Below, piece by piece: positions 52,188 to 60,095 of a DNA stretch of 64,000 bases (the stretch's first letter is position 1; each line of letters opens with the position of its first letter). The notes beneath the pieces are model-generated. The model was not told the DNA's origin. It did no database searches and saw only the letters and a list, made by a program, of their open reading frames with translations. Made by a program: the position numbers and the translations under genes. The DNA comes from Lachnospiraceae bacterium KGMB03038 (GTDB lineage Bacteria; Bacillota; Clostridia; Lachnospirales; Lachnospiraceae), in assembly GCA_007361935.1 (NCBI GenBank), contig CP041667.1, forward strand, positions 1,764,501 through 1,828,500, given 5' to 3'.

Positions 52188-53177
52188 ATGAGATATAAAA
52201 AAATCGCGGCTCTTCTTACCGCGGCCATCCTTCTTCTTCCTGGATGTTCCGGGCTCACGGAAAAGAGAAATCTTGTGTATACAGATACACTCTATGACAC
52301 AGTGATCAGCGTCAAGATCTTAGATCCAGCCGGCGACGATATCTTAAAAGGCTGTGAAAAACTCTGCAGGAAATACGACACGATGTTTTCTTATACAAAC
52401 GAAGACAGCGACATCTACAAGATCAATCACGCAGGCGGAGCCGCTGTGGAAGTATCAGAAGAAACTATTGATCTGATCAAACGAGGCATCTATTACGGTG
52501 ATCTTTCCGATGGGGCTTTCGACATTTCGATCGGAGCGGTTTCCTCTCTGTGGGATTTCAGCTCCGAAGAGCCGGCAGTACCTTCCAGCGCCGCTCTTGC
52601 CGAGGCCAGAACCCATGTCAACTATAAGAATATCATTTTAAAAGACAATACTGTCATGCTAAGAGACCCAAAAGCCGCCATCGATGTAGGCGCTATCGCG
52701 AAAGGATATATCGCGGACCGAGTGAAGGAGTATCTGGAGGATCAAGGTGTAAAACACGCGGTCATCAATCTTGGGGGCAATGTACAGACCATTGGGACAA
52801 AACCTGACGGAACCGACTATAATATCGCGATTCAAAAACCATTTGCAAAAAGCGGGGACGCCATTACCTCTGTAAAAGTAGCGAATCAATCGGTAGTTTC
52901 CACCGGAATTTACCAGCGCTATTTTGAGGCCGATGACGGAACTCTCTATCACCATATTTTGGATCCTTCCACAGGAGCCCCATGCAAAAATAACCTTTAC
53001 AGCGTTACCATCATCACAGATTCATCACTCACAGCAGATGCGTTGAGTACCACCTGTTTTCTCCTGGGATATGAAGAGGGCATGCGTCTGATCGATCAAT
53101 TGGATAATGTGGATGCTGTGTTTATTACCGATGATCAGAAACTTCACTATTCATCTAATTTTCAAAAGAAACAATAA
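52188..53177 (+). CDS. apbE: FAD:protein FMN transferase, lipoprotein ApbE
   Basis: A 329-residue lipoprotein. The signal MRYKKIAALLTAAILLLPGC has a lipobox ending in the acylated Cys. ApbE attaches FMN from FAD to threonines in target proteins. Family motifs: YDTVISVKI, GAFDISIGAVSSLWDF, KAAIDVGAIAKGYIADRV near 165, HAVINLGGNVQTIGTKPDG and HHILDPSTGAPCKNNLYSVTIITDSSLTADALSTTCFLLG near 265 with the metal/FAD-binding residues. Its substrates are likely RnfG and RnfD, whose operon starts 8 kb away, both carrying flavinylation-type motifs. GAGG lies nine bases before the ATG; the frame itself opens further upstream. Confidence 0.9.
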   Translation: MRYKKIAALLTAAILLLPGCSGLTEKRNLVYTDTLYDTVISVKILDPAGDDILKGCEKLCRKYDTMFSYTNEDSDIYKINHAGGAAVEVSEETIDLIKRGIYYGDLSDGAFDISIGAVSSLWDFSSEEPAVPSSAALAEARTHVNYKNIILKDNTVMLRDPKAAIDVGAIAKGYIADRVKEYLEDQGVKHAVINLGGNVQTIGTKPDGTDYNIAIQKPFAKSGDAITSVKVANQSVVSTGIYQRYFEADDGTLYHHILDPSTGAPCKNNLYSVTIITDSSLTADALSTTCFLLGYEEGMRLIDQLDNVDAVFITDDQKLHYSSNFQKKQ

Positions 53178-53186
53178 AACTCAATC

Positions 53187-55093
53187 GAGTAGGAGGGAGT
53201 GATTAACTCCCGTCCTCTCACACCACCGTGCATACCGTTCGGTACACGGCGGTTTCAATAGTTGACGTGCAGAGACTGATAAGCTGTGGTTAAATCATAG
53301 AAACCCCAGTTTATCAGTCTTTCTTTAGTTAGCGCTCTTTTGACCACGCCTGTGTTAGACATCCTCCAGTAGGATTTCCTACTGTATGCTCCCTCACAGG
53401 CTGCCCATTCCGGTAAGCCCAGTCCCATCAGTTTTCTTCTTCGGGTCTTTGGCCGTTTCCACTGTTTCCAGATACACATCCGTATCCGGCGGTACAGCCA
53501 TCCGTTCAGGCTTTCGATATTCTTCTTCATGTCCGCTATCCCATAGTAGTTCAGCCATCCTCTCATGTAGACTTTTATCTTCTCCATGGTTCGGATAATA
53601 CTCCCGCACCTGCTCCGGGAAGTGAGCTTGCGCAGTTTATCCTTGGCTTTCTTCCACGACTTTCCATGGACACGGACGTAGATTCCTTTTCCGTTCTTCC
53701 CAAAACAAAAGCCAAGGAACTTAAAATTTCCGATTGAGAACACGCTGACTGTCCGGCTCTTTTCCCGATTCACTTTCAGCTTCAGCGTTCCCTCCAGATA
53801 CTTCGTACTGGATTCCAGCAGTCGTTCTGCCGCCCGCTCACTCTTCGCCAACAATACAATGTCATCTGCATAGCGGATACACGGCACACCCCGTCTCTGG
53901 AATTCCCAGTCGAACTCGTTCAGGTACACGTTTGCCAAAAGGGGAGAGAGATTTCCTCCCTGTGGGGACCCTTCCTTTGTCTCTGTTACAACTCCGTTCT
54001 CCATCACTCCGCTTTTCAGGTATCGCTTTACCATCTGTATCACCCTCTCATCTTTTACCTGTTTTCTCAACAGGTTTAGCAGGATTGTATGGTTCAGCGT
54101 ATCAAAGTACTTTGACAGGTCAAGGACGACCGCCCTTGTATAACCCCGTTCCATGTACTCTTTTATCCTGTGTATGGCGTCTTTTGCCCCATGTCCCGGA
54201 CGATAGCCAAAGCTGTCATCCGAAAACAGCGGCTCGTAGATTGGCATGAGCTGCTGGAGCATTGCCTGTTGGATGATGCGGTCAATGACCGTTGGGATGC
54301 CTAGCTTGCGCACCCCTCCGTCCGCCTTTGGGATTTCCACCCGTCTGACAGGAGACGGGGTATACTTCCCCTTTCGGATTCTCTCTGTCAGTTCGTAGTT
54401 GTGCTCCTTTAACCATGGCAGGGCCGCTTCGATGGTCATTCCGTCGACTCCCGGCGCTCCCTTGTTTGCTTTTACTCTCTTGTAAGCTCTGTTCAGGTTA
54501 TCTTTCGCCAGAATCTTACCCAAGATGTCCGACTCTGCACTGTCCCTTTCCTTCCATATCCGGTTGAATGAGCGGTGCGCTCTCACATACCCTTTGCGTT
54601 CCGCGCTATCTCTTTGTGAGCAGCTTTCTCCGTTTTCTGTACCCATCTGCCCATTCCTCCTTTCCCTGTCGTACTAAGGGCTCCTATTGATTTAGCCCTT
54701 CGCCGAAAAAACTTCCGGCTACTATGGCCTCTGCTGACTTCTGTACGCTCAACATTACCTCTCGATAATGGTTACTCTTTTTAGAGCATTCCGCACAGAC
54801 CTCCCTGGGTACCACACGTTTCTTTCCCTCCATCTATCTGCCGCATTTACTGTACATGATTCCGTGTAGCTATCGGGCTTCGTCTTGTATAGCAGACTTA
54901 CCCTCATGTACAGCCTTCTATACGATTTCTGTCCGTCAGACCAGAGGTTTGCCCATGGGTTAGTAGGTTCCCCACATCCGGCTTCCTTCAGATTCCACCT
55001 TGCGGTGGACACCCTTGCCTTCGGCTATATCCTTCCCACTACCGGGCGGATTTGGGACTTGCACCCTTAAGAAACGTGCGCCGCCAGGCGCAC
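53187..55093 (-). mobile_element. Group II intron, probably bacterial class C, behind a terminator
   Basis: Read on the minus strand, the intron opens with GTGCGCC at 55093. It holds a structured 5' RNA, the reverse transcriptase gene, and at the 3' side a domain-V-like stem (CCGCCGTGTACC / GGTATGCACGGTGG) and a domain VI stem (GGGAGTTAATCACTCCC) before TACTCGAT near 53187. The first base comes four bases after the terminator of the Q/N-rich membrane protein gene, the characteristic target of class C introns. It lies between two convergent genes and interrupts neither coding frame. The 3' boundary is uncertain by a few bases. Confidence 0.8.
53255..54646 (-). CDS. ltrA: Group II intron reverse transcriptase/maturase
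   Basis: A 463-residue protein with all reverse transcriptase blocks: KANKGAPGVDGMTIE (block 0-1), RRVEIPKADGGVRKLGIPTVIDRIIQQA (2), VLDLSKYFDTLNH (3, first Asp), GSPQGGNLSPLLANVYLNEFD (4) and CIRYADDIVLLAKS (5, catalytic YADD). The maturase X domain follows (LRKLTSRSRCGSI ... YMRGWLNYYGIAD). No HNH endonuclease domain is present, as in class C introns, which use other DNA strands as primers. It splices the intron RNA and copies it into DNA. GGAGG is nine bases before the ATG; the frame is intact. Confidence 0.92.
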   Translation of the reverse strand: MGTENGESCSQRDSAERKGYVRAHRSFNRIWKERDSAESDILGKILAKDNLNRAYKRVKANKGAPGVDGMTIEAALPWLKEHNYELTERIRKGKYTPSPVRRVEIPKADGGVRKLGIPTVIDRIIQQAMLQQLMPIYEPLFSDDSFGYRPGHGAKDAIHRIKEYMERGYTRAVVLDLSKYFDTLNHTILLNLLRKQVKDERVIQMVKRYLKSGVMENGVVTETKEGSPQGGNLSPLLANVYLNEFDWEFQRRGVPCIRYADDIVLLAKSERAAERLLESSTKYLEGTLKLKVNREKSRTVSVFSIGNFKFLGFCFGKNGKGIYVRVHGKSWKKAKDKLRKLTSRSRCGSIIRTMEKIKVYMRGWLNYYGIADMKKNIESLNGWLYRRIRMCIWKQWKRPKTRRRKLMGLGLPEWAACEGAYSRKSYWRMSNTGVVKRALTKERLINWGFYDLTTAYQSLHVNY

Positions 55094-55096
55094 TAT

Positions 55097-55128
55097 AAAA
55101 AAGGATCTGCAAAAACAGATCCTTTTTT
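55097..55128 (-). terminator. Terminator of the Q/N-rich membrane protein gene, intron target
   Basis: AAAAAAGGATCTG, a short loop, CAGATCCTTTTTT. The intron's first base (55093) is four bases downstream on the minus strand. Confidence 0.85.
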
Positions 55129-55133
55129 CAATC

Positions 55134-55814
55134 TTAATAATAATAGGTTGTGGATGCGCCGATCATTGCTCCAAAAATCACAAAGAAAATAATGTAGATC
55201 ACAAGAAGCACTCCGTATATGATCAGCATCGCCCGACAGTAGTTTCTCCGGTTGATATTTCCCTTCTTACCAAATGCCCATACAAAATAAATGATAATAC
55301 CGGCGCAGGGGATAAGCAGCGCCAAAATCGTTAACAGCCATTCTCCCATCGTCATCGGACTGGTGTCCATCTGGGGCTGCTGTGTATAATTCTGTCCATA
55401 ACCCTGAGGATTCGCGGCGTTATAATTATTATATCCATTCGTATAATTCTGGTTATAGTTATTATAATTCCCATAATTATCCTGATACTGCTGATAATTA
55501 GTATTCTGAGACTGTCCTGGATTCTGCTGATAGTTCATATTCTGGGCCTGTCCCGAATTCTGCTGATAAGTATACTGATACTGGGGCTGATCTCCCTGGC
55601 CCTGATTTTGAGTCTGATTCTGCTGATAGGTATACTGATATTGGGTCTGAGACTGCTCTCCCTGATTCTGATTCTCCGTCTGATCCTGGCTCTGCTGATC
55701 AGCGGAAGATTCCGTCTTCTGCACGTTCACATCTGCGTTAGGATCAGTATATACAGGCTGCTGGTCCAGATTCTGGCCATTGTTTTCAGGTGTATTGTCA
55801 AAATTGTTTTCCAT
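55134..55814 (-). CDS. Q/N/Y-rich membrane protein
   Basis: A 226-residue protein. Residues 1-150 are a low-complexity Gln/Asn/Tyr run with repeats such as YQYTYQQN, NYQQNPGQSQN and NYNQNYTNGYNN, seen in the DNA as near-repeats. The C-terminal 75 residues hold two membrane segments (LLTILALLIPCAGIIIYFVWAF and MLIIYGVLLVIYIIFFVIFGAMI) and end TTYYY. The start at 55814 has AAGGAGG ten bases upstream. Proteins of this layout are common in Lachnospiraceae and probably act in the envelope; the function is unknown. Its terminator has been invaded by the group II intron. Confidence 0.7.
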   Translation of the reverse strand: MENNFDNTPENNGQNLDQQPVYTDPNADVNVQKTESSADQQSQDQTENQNQGEQSQTQYQYTYQQNQTQNQGQGDQPQYQYTYQQNSGQAQNMNYQQNPGQSQNTNYQQYQDNYGNYNNYNQNYTNGYNNYNAANPQGYGQNYTQQPQMDTSPMTMGEWLLTILALLIPCAGIIIYFVWAFGKKGNINRRNYCRAMLIIYGVLLVIYIIFFVIFGAMIGASTTYYY

Positions 55815-55858
55815 AGTCGTAACCCTCCTTACCATACTGACAACATTTTATCATGATG

Positions 55859-56326
55859 TTACCGCAAATGCAATAGAACCCCTTGAATCCTAGACAGCAG
55901 ATTCCCGCTGTAATAGCTCATAGGCGGCTGTCCCGGGAAAAACCGCCACATCCTCCAAAAATAAAACAAAATCATAGCTACTGCCAGGACTGTCACACAC
56001 TTGCGCAAGACCGGCTGTCTCTTCTTCCCGCTTACGTACCGGTTCCAGCAGAATACCGCCGCAAGCACGATGATCGGGAAAATAAACGGATGGGTTTCCC
56101 ATGCGCCGGCAAAATCCAGGCGGAGCACACAGAAAGCAGCGCGGGTCATGCCGCATCCGGGGCAGGGATAGCCTGTTGCCAAGACCATAGGGCACATACT
56201 GTGAAGGATATATTTAAAAAAAAGAAAATACAAAGCCAAAGCCACAATTGCCCATCTAGCCTGACAAATATCCTCTTTTAAGATCTTCCACCCGTCATGG
56301 ACAGTCTGTTTCACGGTTCGCTTCAT
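55859..56326 (-). CDS. DUF2752 family membrane protein
   Basis: A 155-residue protein with three membrane segments. The DUF2752 signature CPMVLATGYPCPGCGMTRA near residue 45 is clear, followed by FAGAWETHPFIFPIIVLAAVFCWNRYV. AAAGGAG lies upstream of the ATG. Function unknown; cysteine and glycine spacing in PCPGCG suggests a metal or thiol site. It sits 45 bases before the Q/N-rich gene on the same strand, and 22 bases downstream of the palindrome that closes the Rnf operon. Confidence 0.8.
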   Translation of the reverse strand: MKRTVKQTVHDGWKILKEDICQARWAIVALALYFLFFKYILHSMCPMVLATGYPCPGCGMTRAAFCVLRLDFAGAWETHPFIFPIIVLAAVFCWNRYVSGKKRQPVLRKCVTVLAVAMILFYFWRMWRFFPGQPPMSYYSGNLLSRIQGVLLHLR

Positions 56327-56347
56327 TAGAAATTTACTCCTTTTTTC

Positions 56348-56388
56348 ATTTGGGCCGGGGGATTTTTAAAAATCCCCCGGCCCAAATT
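56348..56388 (-). terminator. Terminator of the Rnf operon, perfect palindrome
   Basis: TTTGGGCCGGGGGATTTTT pairs perfectly with AAAAATCCCCCGGCCCAAA, flanked by ATT/AAT. It follows the rnfB stop at 56401. Its TTTGGG...CCCAAA ends resemble the palindrome at 11598-11639. Confidence 0.8.
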
Positions 56389-56400
56389 GAAAAATAAAAC

Positions 56401-57192
56401 TTATAATATGATCTTCTTCGGACATTTCTCTGCGCACGCGCCGCAGTTTGTACATTTTGAGGTATCAATGTATGCCACATTATCTACCACTTTTACTGCC
56501 TCTGCCTCGCATACCTTCTCACACATCTTACAGCCGATACATCCCACAGAGCAGGCTTTCATAACATCTTTTCCTTTATCCTTGGAACTGCACTGTACCA
56601 GATGTTTCTGTTCATACGGAACAAGTTCGATCAGATGTCTCGGACACGCAGCCACACACTTGCCGCAGGCCTTACATGCTTCTTTATCCACCACAGCCAC
56701 TCCGTCTACAATATGGATCGCGTCAAAGGGGCAGGCTTTTACGCAGGTACCCTCACCGATACATCCATAAACGCAGGCTTTTGGTCCGCCATTTTGCATC
56801 ATATTGATCATGACGCAATCATGGAGTCCATTGTAATCGTAGCTTGTTTTCGCAGCCTCACAGGTTCCGGCACATTTTACAAACGCCACCTCATGAATCT
56901 GTTCTCCGGCATCTACTCCCATGATCTCTCCGATCTTGGCCGCCACCGGAGCGCCACCTACCGGGCAGGCGTTTACCGGAGCTTCCCCGGCCGCGATCGC
57001 CGCGGCGAGACCAGAACATCCCGGATATCCGCAGCCGCCGCAGTTATTTCCAGGAAGAACTCCCAGAACCTGCTCTTCTTTTTCATCAACTTCTACCGCA
57101 AACTTTTTGTCCGCAAGTCCCAGGAAGATACCGATGAATAAGCCAGTACCGCCTACAATGACTGCAGCCAAAATAATCCCTGTTATACTCAT
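56401..57192 (-). CDS. rnfB: Rnf complex subunit RnfB
   Basis: A 263-residue subunit: one N-terminal membrane helix (ITGIILAAVIVGGTGLFIGIFLG), a 4Fe-4S domain (LPGNNCGGCGYPGCSGLAAAI) and several ferredoxin motifs (CIGEGTCVKACPFDAI; CKACGKCVAACPRHLI; CIGCKMCEKVCEAEAV; CTNCGACAEKCPKKII). It passes electrons from ferredoxin into the complex. The ATG at 57192 has GGAGG nine bases upstream; the one two codons earlier is too close. Last gene of rnfCDGEAB. Confidence 0.95.
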   Translation of the reverse strand: MSITGIILAAVIVGGTGLFIGIFLGLADKKFAVEVDEKEEQVLGVLPGNNCGGCGYPGCSGLAAAIAAGEAPVNACPVGGAPVAAKIGEIMGVDAGEQIHEVAFVKCAGTCEAAKTSYDYNGLHDCVMINMMQNGGPKACVYGCIGEGTCVKACPFDAIHIVDGVAVVDKEACKACGKCVAACPRHLIELVPYEQKHLVQCSSKDKGKDVMKACSVGCIGCKMCEKVCEAEAVKVVDNVAYIDTSKCTNCGACAEKCPKKIIL

Positions 57193-57205
57193 ATCCATCT
57201 TCCTC

Positions 57206-57781
57206 CTATATCAATCCTGAGAATCCATAGAAGGCGATCGCCATCAACGTTGATGTCAAAAGTACGATCGGCATTCCCTTAAAGGATTCCGGGATATCGT
57301 TATATTCCATTTTCTCGCGGATACCGGCCAGCAGAACGATCGCGATCAGATAACCGACACCCGTCGCGAAACCGTTTACCACGCTTTCCAGAAGATTGTA
57401 TTCATCCTGTACATTGTTGATGGCTACGCCCAGCACCGCGCAGTTCGTGGTAATCAGCGGCAGGTATACACCCAACGCGTTATACAGAGAAGGCACAAAC
57501 TTCTTTAAGAACATTTCCACGATCTGGACCAAAGCCGCAATGACCAGGATAAATACGATCGTGTTCAGATAGTCGAATCCCAATGGTTTCAAAATAAATT
57601 CATACAGCAGGCTCGCCACAAATGATGCCAGCGTAATAACGAAGATTACCGCTCCGCCCATTCCAACGGCTGTCTCCGTCTTCTTGGAAACGCCCAGGAA
57701 GGAACAGATTCCAAGGAACTGGCTGAGTACGACGTTACTTACAAGCGCAGAACCAACTGCGATCAAAATCAAATCTGCCAT
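57206..57781 (-). CDS. rnfA: Rnf complex subunit RnfA
   Basis: A 191-residue membrane protein with six segments and a central LGICSFLGVSKKTETAVGMGGAVIFVITLAS, then LPLITTNCAVLGVAINN with a membrane cysteine that, with its RnfE equal, binds an iron-sulfur centre. AGGAGGGG precedes the ATG. Between rnfE and rnfB in the operon. Confidence 0.95.
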   Translation of the reverse strand: MADLILIAVGSALVSNVVLSQFLGICSFLGVSKKTETAVGMGGAVIFVITLASFVASLLYEFILKPLGFDYLNTIVFILVIAALVQIVEMFLKKFVPSLYNALGVYLPLITTNCAVLGVAINNVQDEYNLLESVVNGFATGVGYLIAIVLLAGIREKMEYNDIPESFKGMPIVLLTSTLMAIAFYGFSGLI

Positions 57782-57793
57782 CTTTTACCCCTC

Positions 57794-58510
57794 CTATTCC
57801 TTTCCGTTCTCAGCGGCTGAAGCACAACCGCCGCAGGTCGCACAGTCCGCGCCGCATCCGGACTGGATCTTGGACGCGTCTTTGCCCTTCTTCTCCATGT
57901 TGATCTTTACCTTATTCTGGATCGCCGCCAGCACAGCCAGTACCAGGAAGGCTCCCGGAGCCTGGACAAAGATAGCGACCGGCACATAGCCTGCCGTTCC
58001 AGCGGCCTCATCCGCGATCGGCAGAAGCTGATAGCCGAAGATCTGACCAGCGCCAATGATCTCGCGGACCGCTCCGATGGCGATCAGAGCCACCGTAAAT
58101 CCAAGCCCCATGCCAAGTCCATCGAAAATAGACGGCAGGACAGGATTTTTAGAAGCATAACTCTCCGCGCGGCCCAGGATGATACAGTTTACAACGATCA
58201 GCGGAATATAAAGTCCCAGCGCGTCATAGAGAGAAGGCGTAAAACCTTCCATCAGGAAATCTACGATAGTTACAAAAGATGCTACAACTACGATAAACGC
58301 AGGCATCCGGACAGAATCCGGAATCACTTTACGCAGCATAGAAATCAGCATGTTGGACATAACAAGCACCGCTGTAGTAGATACTCCCATGCCCAGACCG
58401 TTCATCGCAGAAGTGGTGACCGCCAGCGTCGGACACATACCAAGCATCAGAACAAATATAGGATTTTCATCTATCAGACCATTTTTCAGTCTTTCGCCAC
58501 AACTATTCAT
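57794..58510 (-). CDS. rnfE: Rnf complex subunit RnfE
   Basis: A 238-residue membrane protein, homologous to RnfA: NGLIDENPIFVLMLGMCPTLAVTTSAMNGLGMG and LYIPLIVVNCIILGRAESYA with the membrane cysteine. A cysteine-rich tail (GCGADCATCGGCASAAENG) at the C-terminus is an extra not usual in the family and could bind metal. GGAGG upstream; coupled with rnfG by 12 bases. Confidence 0.93.
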   Translation of the reverse strand: MNSCGERLKNGLIDENPIFVLMLGMCPTLAVTTSAMNGLGMGVSTTAVLVMSNMLISMLRKVIPDSVRMPAFIVVVASFVTIVDFLMEGFTPSLYDALGLYIPLIVVNCIILGRAESYASKNPVLPSIFDGLGMGLGFTVALIAIGAVREIIGAGQIFGYQLLPIADEAAGTAGYVPVAIFVQAPGAFLVLAVLAAIQNKVKINMEKKGKDASKIQSGCGADCATCGGCASAAENGKE

Positions 58511-58522
58511 CTCAACTACCTC

Positions 58523-59107
58523 CTAAAACGCGTTCTGGAAATAACCAAGCGCCGCGTTTACCGCACTGGTTACTGCTCTCGAAGTAATGGTAGCGCCGCT
58601 GATGGCATCGATTGGTTCCCCCTCGCCGCCGTCTTTGGATACATAAAACTTCTCTGTCTGCACACCAACATACTGCTCATAGAAAGAGCTCTCCGTCGCC
58701 TTCATACCAAGTCCGGCAGTTTCGCTGATAGAAAGGAAGGAAACACCGCTCACCGTACCGTCCGCGGTGATGCCTACCGTGATCTGGATGTCGCCGCCGT
58801 ATCCCTCTCCATCTGTTACAGTGATCACATATCCTGTATCACCGCCGTCTACCGCGCAGACCTCATCAATACTTCCAGACATTCCCAGATCTTTGATCAC
58901 CTGGGCGGCCACATCCCCGTCTACGTCTATCTGTTCAAACGCATCCTGTGACGCATCAGGGAATACCGCCTGCCACGCTTCCCTCTTCGCCTGCTCCTGG
59001 GCGTTGGCGATCGGTTCTTTCGTGATTTCATATACAAGTCCCAGCAGAAGACCGGAGACTAAAGTGATCACAGTCAGGATGATTGTATTCTTGATAATCT
59101 TGTTCAT
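58523..59107 (-). CDS. rnfG: Rnf complex subunit RnfG (covalent flavoprotein)
   Basis: A 194-residue protein with one N-terminal membrane helix and an FMN-binding domain outside the membrane. The flavin attachment motif is PIDAISGATITSRAVTSAV near residue 170, where the SGAT threonine receives FMN from ApbE. Its start overlaps the rnfD stop by one base. The apbE gene is at 52188-53177. Confidence 0.95.
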   Translation of the reverse strand: MNKIIKNTIILTVITLVSGLLLGLVYEITKEPIANAQEQAKREAWQAVFPDASQDAFEQIDVDGDVAAQVIKDLGMSGSIDEVCAVDGGDTGYVITVTDGEGYGGDIQITVGITADGTVSGVSFLSISETAGLGMKATESSFYEQYVGVQTEKFYVSKDGGEGEPIDAISGATITSRAVTSAVNAALGYFQNAF

Positions 59108-60063
59108 TATTTCTCTCCTCCTTTACCAAATGGTTTTGGAAGAGTAACCTTCTCGATCAACGGAACCAGAAGGTTACTGATAATGATCGCATAGGAAACA
59201 CCTTCCGCGCTTCCGCCAAAAATACGGAACAGACCGGTCAGCAGTCCAAGGATGATTCCATATACGATCTGCCCCTTCTTAGTGATCGGGGAAGTCACAT
59301 AATCCGTAGCCATAAACCAGGCTCCCAGCATAAGTCCTCCGCCGCACAAATGAGCGGTAATGTACTGAGGATCAAAGAATCCGATCTCTGGATGAGCCAC
59401 ATGACCAAAAATACCGACAAAGATCACAAATGTTACAATATATGTACCAGGAATCCTAAGATCGATCACACCCATCAGGATCAAGAAGATTGCCCCGATG
59501 ATGATCGCGATCACAGAAGTCTCTCCGATGGTTCCTGGAATGGTTCCGATCAGCATGTCCATGGTATTGACCTGATCCAGAGCCCCTTCCTTCACATAGG
59601 AAAGAGGAGTCGGTCCTGTAACGCCGTCATAGACAAATGTGGTCATCTGGCCGGCAAAGGAGATCATCAGGAAACATCTCGCGCCCAGCGCCGGGTTCAT
59701 GAAGTTCTGTCCCAGACCGCCAAACAACTGTTTTACTACAAGGATCGCGAAGATACCTCCCAAGACGCCCATCCACCAGGGGGCTGTAGGCGGCATATTC
59801 AATCCGAGCAAAAGTCCGGTAACGACCGCGCTGAAATCGTTGATCGTCACCTTTTTATGCATCAATTTCTCATAAATAAACTCCGTCAATACGGATGATA
59901 CTGTAGTACTGATCAGCATGATCAGCGCAGATAAGCCAAAGTTATAAACTCCGAACGCAGATGCCGGCAGCAGCGCGATGACTACCATGAGCATAATATT
60001 GCCGGAGGTAACTCTGTCACGTATATGTGGTGAAGACGACACTTTTAATTTGTTCTCACTCAC
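59107..60063 (-). CDS. rnfD: Rnf complex subunit RnfD (covalent flavoprotein)
   Basis: A 318-residue membrane protein with about nine segments: LLGLNMPPTAPWWMGVLGGIFAILVVKQLFGGLGQNFMNPALGAR is the family core. TFVYDGVTGPTPLSYVKEG holds the threonine expected to be flavinylated by ApbE. A GTG start at 60063 has GAGGTG seven bases upstream. It couples electron flow to ion pumping. Confidence 0.95.
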   Translation of the reverse strand: MSENKLKVSSSPHIRDRVTSGNIMLMVVIALLPASAFGVYNFGLSALIMLISTTVSSVLTEFIYEKLMHKKVTINDFSAVVTGLLLGLNMPPTAPWWMGVLGGIFAILVVKQLFGGLGQNFMNPALGARCFLMISFAGQMTTFVYDGVTGPTPLSYVKEGALDQVNTMDMLIGTIPGTIGETSVIAIIIGAIFLILMGVIDLRIPGTYIVTFVIFVGIFGHVAHPEIGFFDPQYITAHLCGGGLMLGAWFMATDYVTSPITKKGQIVYGIILGLLTGLFRIFGGSAEGVSYAIIISNLLVPLIEKVTLPKPFGKGGEK

Positions 60064-60095
60064 GTTTGTTCACCTCTTCCTCAACATTCTTTTGA

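Noticed and set aside
55370..55700. Regular short repeats that could be a CRISPR array or minisatellite
   Set aside because: They are in frame and encode the Gln/Asn/Tyr-rich part of one protein.
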